Assembly: GCA_027364935.1 (NCBI GenBank)
Contig: DAHXOK010000002.1
Span: 52,659 to 88,155, forward strand
Direction of reading: 5' to 3'
From: Vulcanimicrobiota bacterium
Lineage (GTDB): Bacteria > Vulcanimicrobiota > Vulcanimicrobiia > Vulcanimicrobiales > Vulcanimicrobiaceae
DNA length: 35,497 bases
The notes beneath the pieces were generated by a model. The model was not told the DNA's origin and ran no database searches. It worked only from the letters and a program-made list of their open reading frames with translations. The translations under genes were made by a program, and so were the position numbers. This document shows positions 1 through 9,630 of this stretch, in pieces. Every line of letters begins with the position of its first letter. Within the stretch, counting starts at the first letter, position 1.

Positions 1-516
1 CTCGCCGTCGTACACGGCTTCGCCCTCACCGATCAGCGTCAGCGTCATGTGCGCGAGTGGTGCGAGGTCGCCGCTTGCGCCAACCGAACCCTGCGAAGGA
101 ACGTATGGCGTGACGCCTCGGTTGAGCAATCCAACCAGAAGGTCGAGCGTCTCGAGGCGTACGCCCGAGTGGCCCGCCGCCAGCGCGTTGACGCGCAGCG
201 CGCCGGCAGCCCGCACGGCGCGGGCCTGGAGCGGCGGCCCCGTTCCGGCAGCGTGGCTACGCACGAGATTGAACTGCAAGCGCTCCGCGTCGGAGGCGTC
301 GACCGGCACGTTTGCGAGCCGTCCGAAGCCGGTCGTCACACCGTAGATCGGCTCCCCGTCGCGCAAGCTGCGCTCGACGAAGGTGCGCGCTTTCGCGACG
401 CGGTCGCGCGCGGTAGCCGAGACCCGTACGGGTACGCCGTCGGCGATCGCTTCGACGCATTCGAGCGTCAGATGTTGACCGTCGAGCTCGACTTCCGGTT
501 CGGTGGCAACACTCAT
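1..516 (-). CDS. hutH: histidine ammonia-lyase, N-terminal part (3' end beyond window)
   Basis: Minus-strand translation from ATG at 516 runs open to the window edge: MSVATEPEVELDGQHLTLECVEAIADG...PIYGVTTGFGRL...GVTPYVPSQGSVGASGDLAPLAHMTLTLIGEGE; YGVTTGFG and the ASGDLAPLAH MIO-forming motif are diagnostic. Absent from the ORF track because it has no stop inside the window. Confidence 0.93.
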   Translation of the reverse strand, partial: MSVATEPEVELDGQHLTLECVEAIADGVPVRVSATARDRVAKARTFVERSLRDGEPIYGVTTGFGRLANVPVDASDAERLQFNLVRSHAAGTGPPLQARAVRAAGALRVNALAAGHSGVRLETLDLLVGLLNRGVTPYVPSQGSVGASGDLAPLAHMTLTLIGEGEAVYDGE

Positions 517-520
517 GAGT

Positions 521-1015
521 TCAGAGGTTCGACCACGCTGCCGGCCTTGGCCTCGCGAAGGGCGGGCCGGCTTGAATCACGATCTCTTCGTGGTCGCGTA
601 GCGGGATGGCGCGTGGGTCGCCATGCCAGAGCGCGCCGTCGACCGTTACCCGCAACTGCCGGCCGCGCGCGGCCTCGAGCGGGCCCGCGTGACGAGCGTT
701 CAAGCCCTCGCCCCAAATGTCGAAGAACGCCCCCAGCGTGAACGTACGGCGAACCGGCGATTCGATGTGGATGATGCCGTCCGGCGCGTGCGTGTGCAGC
801 CAGTATAGACAGCCGCGGTCGGCCGGCATACCGACGCCTGCCGGGATTTCGACCTGGCGTCCGCGTGCGAAGAGCTGCAGATGGGCGTGTACGTGCTCGA
901 CGGCGCCCTCGGCGGTATCGCAGCGAATGCCGTCGATCGGCAAGCTGCCGAAGAACGACTGCGCGATGACGATCAGCGCGGCAAAAAGTGGATAACCGGA
1001 AAGCACACCGTGCAT
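521..1015 (-). CDS. membrane-anchored/secreted conserved hypothetical protein
   Basis: ORF 521..1054; internal ATG at 1015 gives MHGVLSGYPLFAALIVIAQSFFG (signal/TM anchor) followed by a His-containing segment LHTHAPDGIIHIESPVRRTFTLGAFFDIWGEGL. Ends 4 nt before hutH start. Confidence 0.7.
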   Translation of the reverse strand: MHGVLSGYPLFAALIVIAQSFFGSLPIDGIRCDTAEGAVEHVHAHLQLFARGRQVEIPAGVGMPADRGCLYWLHTHAPDGIIHIESPVRRTFTLGAFFDIWGEGLNARHAGPLEAARGRQLRVTVDGALWHGDPRAIPLRDHEEIVIQAGPPFARPRPAAWSNL

Positions 1016-1095
1016 AAATAAAAAATCCTGTGGAGAGCTTGTGGGTAGGAGCATCGAGCTCTTGCATGCTTATTTTCAACCTGCTACCATGCATT

Positions 1096-1115
1096 CACTT
1101 CGGTAAAACGAAGTG
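1096..1115. repeat. inverted repeat CACTTCG-gtaaaa-CGAAGTG (operator-like)
   Basis: Perfect 7-bp arms, 6-nt loop, about 80 nt upstream of the 521..1015 gene start. Confidence 0.45.
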
Positions 1116-1220
1116 CGACGAGCGTATCAGTCGCGGCCGAGAGGCCAAACCGCCGGAGCGGCGCTGTGGGGTCTTCCACCCGGGGGCCAAACGAGCGAGC
1201 ATCGGTGAGCGAATACGTCG

Positions 1221-1251
1221 AGAGCCGTGGAGGCTTCGCCTCTGCGGCTCT
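1221..1251. terminator. strong hairpin downstream of the WYL gene, possible terminator
   Basis: agagccgtggaggc-ttc-gcctctgcggctct: 14-bp stem (two G-U wobbles in the middle) and 3-nt loop; the flanking plus strand reads tgcttttgt. Confidence 0.45.
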
Positions 1252-1283
1252 TGCTTTTGTGGGCGCGCGCTGATGGCCGCAGG

Positions 1284-2264
1284 CTATCGGTACTTCAAAG
1301 ATATCGACTCGGCCAGCGTCGAGATACGGGCGCGTACATCCGCCGGTTCCAATACTTCGGCTTGATCGCCCCAGCCGAGCACCCAGCGCACGAGCTCGTC
1401 TACGTCGTCGACGTGGAAAACGATCTCCGCAGAGCCGTCGCTGCAGCGTTGGATGTCGCGTTCGGCGACAACGCGCGCTGCGATCGCTGCCTTGGCGACG
1501 CGCGGCGCGAAGCGCACGCGAACCTGCCCGGGGGAGGAGCCGTGCAGCACGCCGCTGATCGACGACGCTGCCCAGGCTTCGATGTTGAAGTCGGGAGGCT
1601 TAACAAACGTCTCTCCCAGCGTCTGGACCGCCGAGACGCTATCGACGGCGAAGCTGCGCCGGTCGTTGCGCGCGTGGTCGAAGGCAACGCAGTAGACCCT
1701 GCCGGAGCTTACGACGAAGCCGTAGGGGTCGGCGGTGCGCGTGCTGCGCTTCTCGTCTTTGTCGACGTAGGCGAAGCGCACGCTGCGCGAATGCCGTTCC
1801 GCGTTGGAGAGCAGCGCGAAAGACCGCTCACCTTGCTCGTCGAGCCGGATCTCCGAGAGGCGGAATGCTACCGTGGGGTGCCCGTTCGTGTGGACGCGTC
1901 CGTTACCAGCGGCTCCTGCGAGCTTCTTGGTTACCTCGCCGATCGACGCACCGATCGTGCCGCCGATCGAGTGCGCGACGGAGCGTAGCGCGACGAGCCC
2001 GAAGAGCTCGCCGTTCGAGAGGTTGAGCCGCTTGAGGCTGTAGCCCTCGGCGAAGCGATACGAGTTCGTGGCTCGGTCAAAGTACCACGGGAACTCCGCG
2101 GCAGCGAGAATCGCGAGATACCGTCGCAGACTCCGCGTGCTAGGCCGCCGGTCCCCGCCGTCGCAGACACGGTCTTTGAGCGCTTCAAAGCTGTACCGCC
2201 CCTCGTCGATGGCGTTGAGTAGGCGAACGAGCAGGACGATCTTCGGTTCGGTCGTGCGCTCCAT
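1284..2264 (-). CDS. WYL-domain transcriptional regulator
   Basis: ORF 1284..2336; likely start MERTTEPKIVLLVRLLNAIDEGRYSFEALKDR (N-terminal HTH), then a WYL-like core (RSVRFAYVDKDEKRSTRTADPYGFVVSSGRVYCVAFDHARNDRRSFAVDSV). Confidence 0.8.
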   Translation of the reverse strand: MERTTEPKIVLLVRLLNAIDEGRYSFEALKDRVCDGGDRRPSTRSLRRYLAILAAAEFPWYFDRATNSYRFAEGYSLKRLNLSNGELFGLVALRSVAHSIGGTIGASIGEVTKKLAGAAGNGRVHTNGHPTVAFRLSEIRLDEQGERSFALLSNAERHSRSVRFAYVDKDEKRSTRTADPYGFVVSSGRVYCVAFDHARNDRRSFAVDSVSAVQTLGETFVKPPDFNIEAWAASSISGVLHGSSPGQVRVRFAPRVAKAAIAARVVAERDIQRCSDGSAEIVFHVDDVDELVRWVLGWGDQAEVLEPADVRARISTLAESISLKYR

Positions 2265-2370
2265 GAGTCTCCCCCCAAGGTAATGAGGAAAAAATACTGC
2301 CGTAGCTATCGGGACCCTGTGCCAAATGTCGCGCACACCCTCAAACTTTTATCAATTTTCGCAGCAGGCT

Positions 2371-2410
2371 CCCTACCGTTGGGCAGCCGTTCGGGCACCG
2401 ACGGGTAGGG
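2371..2410. terminator. inverted repeat after clpC stop, weak terminator candidate
   Basis: CCCTACC (2371-2377) pairs with GGTAGGG (2404-2410); no clear U-tract on the minus strand. Confidence 0.3.
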
Positions 2411-2440
2411 TCTGGGACGCGGGGGGCTTGGCGGCCCCGC

Positions 2441-4933
2441 CTACGTTACGGCCGGCTCCGGGGCTTGCGGCGCCTCGATCGACGGAATCTTCGTGAACTT
2501 CAGCTTCTCCGGGTCGTCGGCGTCGACGTCGGCGAGAATGTGATCGCCGCTTTGGAACTTGCCTTTGAGCATCTCTTCGGCAATCTCGTCTTCCACGTTG
2601 CGTTGAATCGCGCGGCGCAGCGGTCGCGCGCCGAACTGCGGATCCCATCCCTTCCGTGCGAGCAGCGCCTTGGCGGCTTCGGTGACCTTCAGCTCCATCT
2701 CTTGCGCGCGTACCTCGCGCATCACTTTCTCGAGCTCTAGCCCGACGATCTGCTGAATTTGCTCTCTCGTGAGCTGGTGGAAGACGACGACCTCGTCCAC
2801 GCGGTTCAGGAACTCGGGCCGGAACGTCGTCTTGACCTCTTCGAGGATTTTGTTTTTCATGCGCAGGTACGCGCGCTGCTCGTCTTCGCCGCTCGTCTTC
2901 TGAAGTCGGAAGCCGATGTCGCTCGTCGTCTGCATGCCGGTCGCGCCGATGTTCGACGTCATGATGATGACGCAGTTCTTGAAATCGACTTGTCGTCCCT
3001 GAGAGTCGGTGAGGCGACCGTCGTCGAGGACCTGTAGGAGCAGGTTGAAGACATCCGGATGCGCTTTCTCGATCTCGTCGAGCAAGACGACCGAGTAGGG
3101 CCGGCGACGTACCGCCTCCGTGAGCTGGCCACCTTCTTCGTAGCCGACGTATCCCGGCGGCGCTCCGACGAGGCGGCTCACCGCATACTTCTCCATATAC
3201 TCCGACATGTCGATGCGAACCATCGACTCCTCGTCGTCGAAGAGAAACGCCGCAACACTGCGCGCGACTTCGGTCTTGCCCACGCCGGTGGGGCCGAGAA
3301 AGATGAACGAGCCGATCGGACGGCTCGGGTTCTTCAAACCCGCTCGCGAGCGCCGAATCGCGCGCGTGACGACCTCTATTGCTTCTTCTTGTCCAACGAC
3401 GCGCGTGTGCAGCTCTTCCTTCATATTGAGGAGCTTCTCGGTCTCCGCCTGAGCGAGGCGACTCACCGGGATCTTCGTCCACGACGCGACGATCTCGGCA
3501 ATATGATCGGCCGTAACCTTGAGCACGCGATCGCTTGCGGCGCGTTTCTCCTTCCACTCTTGGTCGAAACGCGCGCGCTCGAGACGCAGCTTCTCTTCCC
3601 GCTCCCGAATCGCCGCCGCGCGGTCGAACTCCTGATTCTTTACGACCGTCTCCTTCTCGGCGATGACCTTGCGCAGTTGCGCGTCGATCTCGCGAATTTC
3701 CGGAGGTGGAAGTGTTGCCTGCAGGCGCACGCGCGAGCTAGCTTCGTCGATCAAATCGACGGCTTTGTCCGGAAGGAAGCGATCGGTAATGTAGCGGTCG
3801 CCCAGGCGCGCGGCGGCTGCCAACGCCTCGTCGGTTATCTGGACCTTGTGGTGGGCCTCGTACCGATCGCGTAAGCCCTTGAGAATCTCGATCGTCTCCT
3901 CGACGGTCGGCTCACCGACCATGACCGGCTGGAAGCGTCGCTCCAGCGCAGCGTCCTTCTCGATGTGCTTGCGAAACTCGTTGAGCGTCGTCGCACCGAT
4001 GCACTGCAGCTCGCCGCGCGCGAGCGCCGGTTTGATGATGTTGCTCGCGTCGATCGCTCCCTCGGCGGCGCCGGCACCAACAAGCGTGTGCAGCTCGTCG
4101 ATGAAGAGGATGATCTCGCCTGCCGCGTTACGGATCTCGTCCATGACGCGCTTCATGCGCTCTTCGAACTCACCGCGATACTTCGTTCCGGCGACGAGGC
4201 CGGCGAGGTCGAGCGTGATGACGCGGCGGTCGCGCAGCTGCTCCGGGATGTCGCCCTTGATGACGCGCTGCGCCAGCCCTTCGGCAATCGCCGTCTTCCC
4301 GACGCCGGGTTCGCCGATCAGTGCCGGATTGTTCTTCGTGCGTCGCGAGAGAATTTGGATCACGCGCTCGATCTCGAGGTTACGCCCGATGACCGGATCG
4401 AGCTTTCCGTCGCGGGCCAGCTGCGTGAGATCGCGGCCGTACGCATCGAGCGTCGGCGTCTTGCCCTTGCCCTTGGGAGCCGGCGGCTGCCCTTCGGCGC
4501 CGAGCAGCGACGTCGTCTGCACGCGCACTTTCGCGGGATCGACCCCGAGATTCGTGAGCACGCGCGCGGCAACGCCTTCACCCTCGCGGATCAACCCGAG
4601 CAGCAAGTGCTCGGTCCCGATATAATTGTGATTCAGCTGACGAGCTTCTTCGAAGGCAAGCTCGATGACGCGCTTTGCGCGCGGTGTGAAAACCATCTCT
4701 TGCTGTACGGTCTGCCCGCCGCGTCCGACGATCGCTTCGACTTCTTGCCGCACCTTCGCCAAATTGACGCCGAGTGACTCGAGCACTTTTGCGGCAAGAC
4801 TCTCTCCCTCGGAGATGATACCCAGCAGTATGTGCTCCGTCCCTATGTAATTATTTCCGAGACGCTGCGCCTCTTCTTGCGCGAGCACGATGCTGCGTCT
4901 CGCACGCTCGGTGAACGGTTCCCACATTGACAT
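2441..4933 (-). CDS. clpC: ATP-dependent Clp protease ATP-binding subunit ClpC
   Basis: 830 aa; N-terminal double Clp repeat ([33 protein letters not shown]), two AAA+ Walker A motifs ([18 protein letters not shown]), UVR-like linker, C-terminal D2 small domain. Confidence 0.97.
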   Translation of the reverse strand: MSMWEPFTERARRSIVLAQEEAQRLGNNYIGTEHILLGIISEGESLAAKVLESLGVNLAKVRQEVEAIVGRGGQTVQQEMVFTPRAKRVIELAFEEARQLNHNYIGTEHLLLGLIREGEGVAARVLTNLGVDPAKVRVQTTSLLGAEGQPPAPKGKGKTPTLDAYGRDLTQLARDGKLDPVIGRNLEIERVIQILSRRTKNNPALIGEPGVGKTAIAEGLAQRVIKGDIPEQLRDRRVITLDLAGLVAGTKYRGEFEERMKRVMDEIRNAAGEIILFIDELHTLVGAGAAEGAIDASNIIKPALARGELQCIGATTLNEFRKHIEKDAALERRFQPVMVGEPTVEETIEILKGLRDRYEAHHKVQITDEALAAAARLGDRYITDRFLPDKAVDLIDEASSRVRLQATLPPPEIREIDAQLRKVIAEKETVVKNQEFDRAAAIREREEKLRLERARFDQEWKEKRAASDRVLKVTADHIAEIVASWTKIPVSRLAQAETEKLLNMKEELHTRVVGQEEAIEVVTRAIRRSRAGLKNPSRPIGSFIFLGPTGVGKTEVARSVAAFLFDDEESMVRIDMSEYMEKYAVSRLVGAPPGYVGYEEGGQLTEAVRRRPYSVVLLDEIEKAHPDVFNLLLQVLDDGRLTDSQGRQVDFKNCVIIMTSNIGATGMQTTSDIGFRLQKTSGEDEQRAYLRMKNKILEEVKTTFRPEFLNRVDEVVVFHQLTREQIQQIVGLELEKVMREVRAQEMELKVTEAAKALLARKGWDPQFGARPLRRAIQRNVEDEIAEEMLKGKFQSGDHILADVDADDPEKLKFTKIPSIEAPQAPEPAVT

Positions 4934-4983
4934 AAGAGTATTTTACCAGACACCGCGCGAGGGGACACGGGTTTCCGGCGCGC

Positions 4984-5448
4984 TCACAAGCTGAACCGGA
5001 AACCGAGGAAGCCTGCGGTCGTGCCGCCGGTCTGCAGCCCTTGATAGAGCCGCAACTCTACGGAGGCGTGCGGCGCGATGCCCTTGCCGCCGAAGATGGT
5101 CACGACGGGGCCGGTCGTACGGCCGATGGCAAGATTGCCGATTCCCGCCCCCACGCCGACGTAGGCTCCGCCGAATCCGCCGCCGGAGAGCCCCCGGATC
5201 TCACCCGTTATGGCGTAGCCTCCTTGACTGGTTACGGGAACGAGCAGCGTTGCCTGAAGGCCTACCGGCACTACTGGGATCGACGCGGCAGTACTGAGCA
5301 TGATCGCTCCCCCGCTCTGGCCCGGCGAGGTGCCGACCCAGCCTCCGGCTGCGACCGAAACGTCGGCGAGTGCCCGAGCAGTACCGCAAGCTAGCGCCAC
5401 GAGGAGCATGGGTACGACCACGATCGTTTTCCGCATGCCCCACCTCAT
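4984..5448 (-). CDS. small secreted Gly-rich hypothetical protein
   Basis: N-terminal signal peptide MRWGMRKTIVVVPMLLVALACGTARALA, then Gly/hydrophobic alternating segments ending in aromatic FRFSL. Confidence 0.6.
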   Translation of the reverse strand: MRWGMRKTIVVVPMLLVALACGTARALADVSVAAGGWVGTSPGQSGGAIMLSTAASIPVVPVGLQATLLVPVTSQGGYAITGEIRGLSGGGFGGAYVGVGAGIGNLAIGRTTGPVVTIFGGKGIAPHASVELRLYQGLQTGGTTAGFLGFRFSL

Positions 5449-5494
5449 TAGGGCACGGGGAATCGGGACCCTCCGGCTCCAAGAGTGAGCCGGT

Positions 5495-5806
5495 ATGCCA
5501 ACACCCGAAGAGATCCGCAGCGCGCTCGTCGACGTGAAGGACCCCGAGCTAGACCTCGGGATCCTCGATCTCGGCTTAGTCTACGACGTCGTCGTGGAGG
5601 GCGAGAACGGCGAGAACGTCACCGTGATCATGACGCTGACCTCGCCGATGTGCCCGGTCGGACCACTCTTCAAGAAATCCGTCGAGGACCGCGTGCTTTC
5701 CGTCGCGGGAGTGAAATCCGCGAAGGCGGAGATCACCTTCACGCCGCCTTGGGATCCGGCGACTATGGCGTCAGACGACGTGAAGGCAATGCTCGGTATT
5801 TGGTAG
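5495..5806 (+). CDS. MIP18/DUF59 family metal-sulfur cluster assembly factor (SufT-like)
   Basis: 103 aa: MPTPEEIRSALVDVKDPELDLGILDLGLVYDVVVEG...VTVIMTLTSPMCPVGPLFKKSVEDRV...VKSAKAEITFTPPWDPATM, typical DPE..I.DLGLVY and T.P.CP..PWDP motifs. Confidence 0.92.
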   Translation: MPTPEEIRSALVDVKDPELDLGILDLGLVYDVVVEGENGENVTVIMTLTSPMCPVGPLFKKSVEDRVLSVAGVKSAKAEITFTPPWDPATMASDDVKAMLGIW

Positions 5807-5809
5807 CCC

Positions 5810-6466
5810 TTAGAGGCGAAAGTTCAGACTCGCGCGGTACGTGTTTGCTTGGATGTTCGTAAACGCACGGTGCGAGAAGAACGTATCGGTCGGAACGAAC
5901 GTCGTGTTACCGTAGTGGTCGAAGACGTATTCGACGCGACCGGTGACGTTGCGCGAGAGCGCGTAATCGAGTCCGGCGCCGACATTATACCCACCCAGCG
6001 TATGCGTCTGGTCCGACGAGTGCCCGGCGAAGGGGGCTTGGCTTTGGAGCTGCAGGCGCAGGTTGCTCTGGCTCCAGCCGCCCGCAACGAAAAAGAGCCA
6101 CGAGCCGTCGGTGAAGCCGAAGCGCGCCCGCACGCGCAAGTCCGAGCCCTCGGAAACGGTATTGATGACGGGATCGGGCGCGAACGTCAGCGTCGAATAC
6201 GGCGAGCCGCTCCAGATTCCGCCGTACTCGGCTTCGAGCCCGATGACCGTCGTACCGTGCTGCCAGTTGAAGCCGCCGAGCACGCCACCGACCGTCGCGC
6301 CGGGGGCCGGGTTGAAGCTCACGCCGGAACCGAGGATGGAGACGTTTGCCGTCGTCGATCCGCCGCCGGCATGCACGCCGACGTAGGGTCCAGACCAGTC
6401 CGCGGCAAGAGCAGCGCCCGTCGTCATAGTAAAAAGCACAGCGGTTGCAAGAGACCGTCGAAACAT
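5810..6466 (-). CDS. outer-membrane beta-barrel protein (porin family, Omp25-like)
   Basis: Signal peptide [45 protein letters not shown]..., [12 protein letters not shown]-terminal YRASLNFRL beta-signal. Confidence 0.85.
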   Translation of the reverse strand: MFRRSLATAVLFTMTTGAALAADWSGPYVGVHAGGGSTTANVSILGSGVSFNPAPGATVGGVLGGFNWQHGTTVIGLEAEYGGIWSGSPYSTLTFAPDPVINTVSEGSDLRVRARFGFTDGSWLFFVAGGWSQSNLRLQLQSQAPFAGHSSDQTHTLGGYNVGAGLDYALSRNVTGRVEYVFDHYGNTTFVPTDTFFSHRAFTNIQANTYRASLNFRL

Positions 6467-6513
6467 CAGGTGTTCCTTTCCTAAAAGTACTTCTCAGCGC
6501 GCTTTGCGCGCGG

Positions 6514-6543
6514 TTGACCTTCCAGAGGGCGGGCAAGTATCCT
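6514..6543 (+). promoter_or_regulatory. candidate sigma70-type promoter for the carboxyltransferase gene
   Basis: TTGACC (6514-6519), 18-nt spacer, TATCCT (6538-6543), 50 nt upstream of ATG 6594; by eye only. Confidence 0.3.
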
Positions 6544-6593
6544 TCGGGTCTGCGGCAGGGGCCGACGGCCGGTACGGCGAGGCTTTCTCCTAT

Positions 6594-8147
6594 ATGAAAA
6601 GTCGCGCGGAGCGGTACGCCCAGCTCGCGAGCAAGCGCGCACAGTCCGAAGCACCGGCCGGTGCCGACGCGGTCGAACGGCAGCACGCGCGCAACAAGAA
6701 GACGGCACGCGAGCGCGTCGCGATGCTCGTCGATCCCGGCTCATTCACGGAACTCGACCGGTTCGTCGTCCATCGTACGAGCGCGTTCGGCCTGGACGAA
6801 AAGGAGTTCCTTGGCGACGGCGTCGTGACCGGTTATGCGACGATCGCCGGGCGTCCGATTTTCCTCTTCTCGCAGGACTTTACCGTTCTCGGCGGATCGC
6901 TGGGCGAAGCCTTCGCCGAGAAAATCTGCAAAGTCATGGACCTCGCCGTACGCAGCGGGGCCCCGATAATCGGCATCAACGACTCCGGCGGCGCACGCAT
7001 TCAAGAGGGCGGCGTTTCGCTTGGAGGCTACGCGGAGATCTTCTGGCGCAACGTTCAGGCGAGCGGCGTGATTCCGCAGATCAGCCTTGTCGCGGGACCC
7101 TGCGCCGGGGGCGCCGTCTACTCGCCGGCGATCACCGACTTCATTATCATGACGCAAGCCATCTCGCAAATGTTCATCACCGGGCCGGACATCATCAAGA
7201 CGGTGACCGGCGAGGACGTCAGTTTCGAGCAGCTCGGCGGCGCAACGACGCATGCGACGAAAAGCGGCGTCGCTCATCGCGTTGCAGCCGACGAAACCGA
7301 TCTCATGAACCAGGCGCGGCTGCTGCTCTCCTTTCTCCCGCAAAATAACCTCGACGATCCGCCGGCGTACGCCGCCGACGACGACGTGACTCGAGAAGCG
7401 CCGGAGCTCGACGAGCTCGTTCCCGACGCGGCGAACAAGCCGTACGACATCCATCGCGCAATCTCGGCGGTGCTCGACCACGGCGACTTCTTCGAGATCG
7501 CACCGCTCTACGCGCAAAACATCGTCTGCGGGTTCGGCCGCATCGAGGGGCATAGCATCGGCGTCGTCGCCAATCAGCCGAATGTGCTCGCCGGCGTCCT
7601 CGACATCGCGTCGTCGATCAAAGCCGCGCGTTTCGTGCGCTTTTGCGACGCCTTCAACATTCCGCTGCTGACGTTCGTGGACGTACCGGGATTTCTGCCG
7701 GGAACCGATCAAGAGTACGGCGGCATCATCCTTCACGGTGCCAAGCTCTTGTACGCATTTGCCGAGGCGACCGTGCCGAAGGTTACCGTCATCACGCGCA
7801 AGGCCTACGGCGGCGCGTACGACGTCATGGCGAGCAAGCACATCCGCGCGGACGTGAACCTCGCCTGGCCGACCGCCGAGATCGCGGTCATGGGTGCCGA
7901 GGGAGCGGTGAAGACCATCTTCCGCCGCGAGATCGCCGCGGCGAAGGACCCGCAGGCGAAAACGAAGGAACTCATCGACGACTACACGCAGCGCTTCGCG
8001 AATCCGTATATCGCCGCGCAGCGCGGTTACGTCGACGACGTCATCGAGGCGCGGAGGACGCGGCCACTCGTCGCACGCGCATTCCGCATGCTCGAGAACA
8101 AGCGCGTGGAGCGCCCGAAGCGCAAGCACGGCAATATTCCTCTGTAG
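6594..8147 (+). CDS. pccB: acyl-CoA (propionyl-CoA) carboxylase carboxyltransferase (beta) subunit
   Basis: From ATG 6594: [20 protein letters not shown]...; [90 protein letters not shown]. Confidence 0.95.
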   Translation: MKSRAERYAQLASKRAQSEAPAGADAVERQHARNKKTARERVAMLVDPGSFTELDRFVVHRTSAFGLDEKEFLGDGVVTGYATIAGRPIFLFSQDFTVLGGSLGEAFAEKICKVMDLAVRSGAPIIGINDSGGARIQEGGVSLGGYAEIFWRNVQASGVIPQISLVAGPCAGGAVYSPAITDFIIMTQAISQMFITGPDIIKTVTGEDVSFEQLGGATTHATKSGVAHRVAADETDLMNQARLLLSFLPQNNLDDPPAYAADDDVTREAPELDELVPDAANKPYDIHRAISAVLDHGDFFEIAPLYAQNIVCGFGRIEGHSIGVVANQPNVLAGVLDIASSIKAARFVRFCDAFNIPLLTFVDVPGFLPGTDQEYGGIILHGAKLLYAFAEATVPKVTVITRKAYGGAYDVMASKHIRADVNLAWPTAEIAVMGAEGAVKTIFRREIAAAKDPQAKTKELIDDYTQRFANPYIAAQRGYVDDVIEARRTRPLVARAFRMLENKRVERPKRKHGNIPL

Positions 8148-8170
8148 AGCCCCTACCAGGAGCAGTGACC

Positions 8171-8866
8171 ATGACTCTGAGCAGAAAGCAACTTCTCGCG
8201 GCCGGCGTCGGCATCGCAATCGTTCCTGCGGCGGCGGGGTGCGCGACCGTCGTGCCTGCGAGAGCCGCCGGCGATCCGGCGTTCCACTTCGACGAGGAGG
8301 GCTTCAACGCGATCCTCGCGAGACCGGCGCGGCATCGTCAGGCATTCGCATCGACGAAGATCGCAAAAGGGACGGTGCTGGACGAGATGGTTGCATCGAT
8401 GTATGCGTACGAGGTCACGCTCGGGCTCGGCCCCGGTGCGCTGCACGCCGTTGCCGTCTTCTACCATGGAAGCGCAATCGCACTCGCGCTGGGCGACACC
8501 GTGTGGAACGAGCTGCTCATCCCCGCGTTGCCCCACATGCCCGCAACGTGGAGAGCGGACTTCGGCGACGCCGGAGCCGCCGCCGGGCGCGGTAATCCAT
8601 TCCTGCGCCGTTCTCGAGCTCAAGCGCTGCAGGATGACGCATCCCTCGAGGCGCTCGCCTCGCGCGGCTGTCATTTCTTCGTCTGCAACAACGCGCTGTC
8701 GGGCGCCGCAGATCTCGTCGCGCGATGGCTGCATCGAACCGAAGCCGACGTCTATCAACGCTTCCTTCGAGGACTCGTTCCCGGCGCAATGCCGGTCCCG
8801 GCGGGGGTCATGGCCGTCAATGCCTGCCAAGAAGCGCACTTCACCTACTTGCAGACGACGCTATGA
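8171..8866 (+). CDS. DsrE-like family protein with lipoprotein signal
   Basis: ATG 8171: MTLSRKQLLAAGVGIAIVPAAAGCATV (lipobox AAGC); C-terminal half ...RGCHFFVCNNALSGAADLVA...VPAGVMAVNACQEAHFTYLQTTL matches the DsrE/F-like C.NAL...VPAGV..L pattern. Confidence 0.7.
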   Translation: MTLSRKQLLAAGVGIAIVPAAAGCATVVPARAAGDPAFHFDEEGFNAILARPARHRQAFASTKIAKGTVLDEMVASMYAYEVTLGLGPGALHAVAVFYHGSAIALALGDTVWNELLIPALPHMPATWRADFGDAGAAAGRGNPFLRRSRAQALQDDASLEALASRGCHFFVCNNALSGAADLVARWLHRTEADVYQRFLRGLVPGAMPVPAGVMAVNACQEAHFTYLQTTL

Positions 8867-9630
8867 GCCTGCTCCACGGAAAGCGCGCGCTCGTCACGGG
8901 AGTTGCGAACCGCTGGTCGATCGCGACCGGCGTCGCACGGGCACTGCACGAGCATGGAGCGCAGCTCCTCCTGACGTATCAAGGCGAGCGCGTCCGAGAC
9001 GAAGTCGAAAAGCTCGCCGTGGAGCTGGGCGCAGCTCCCACGCTCGAATGCGACGTCGCGAACGATGACTCACTGCGCGCGCTCGCGGCGGCCGTTGGAA
9101 GCCTCGACGTGCTCGTTCACTGCATCGCCTATGCGAACAAAGCCGATCTCGCCGGCAAGGTCTACGATACCTCGCGCGCGGGTTACGCGCTCGCGCTCGA
9201 CGTTTCGGCGTACTCGCTCATCGCACTCGTCTCGGCGCTGCGTGAACGCTTCGCCGACGGAGCGAGCATCATGGCGCTCACGTATCTCGGCGCGACGAGC
9301 ATCGTTCCGAACTACAATTTGATGGGCATTGCGAAGGCAGCCTTGGAAGCGGAGGTGCGATATCTGGCCTTCGACCTCGGCGAGCGCGGCATTCGCGTGA
9401 ACGGGATTTCGGCCGGGCCGATCAAGACTGCGAGCATGCGGCAAGTCGGGGGCGCGACGAAGATGCTCGACGTCGTCCCAAAGATCGCGCCGCTGCACCG
9501 CAACGTTACTGCCGAAGACGTCGGAAGGACGGCCGTGTACTTGGCGTCGGACCTTTCCAGCGCCGTAACGGCGGACGTGCATTTCGTCGATGCCGGATTC
9601 CACGCGATGGGAATGTATCCGCCGGAGTGA
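8863..9630 (+). CDS. fabI: enoyl-[acyl-carrier-protein] reductase (NADH)
   Basis: ATG 8863 overlaps upstream stop (ATGA): MSLLHGKRALVTGVANRWSIATGVARALHEHGAQLLLTYQGER; YNLMGIAK active site (Y-x6-K), GIRVNGISAGPIKTASMRQVGG. Confidence 0.95.
   Translation: MSLLHGKRALVTGVANRWSIATGVARALHEHGAQLLLTYQGERVRDEVEKLAVELGAAPTLECDVANDDSLRALAAAVGSLDVLVHCIAYANKADLAGKVYDTSRAGYALALDVSAYSLIALVSALRERFADGASIMALTYLGATSIVPNYNLMGIAKAALEAEVRYLAFDLGERGIRVNGISAGPIKTASMRQVGGATKMLDVVPKIAPLHRNVTAEDVGRTAVYLASDLSSAVTADVHFVDAGFHAMGMYPPE

Noticed and set aside
2373-3557. 394-aa minus-strand ORF in another frame over clpC
   Set aside because: Overlaps clpC out of frame; Arg/Gly/Ser/Pro-rich translation, artefact of GC-rich codons.
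6741-8219. 492-aa minus-strand ORF opposite pccB
   Set aside because: Antisense of a well-conserved carboxyltransferase; composition typical of shadow ORFs.
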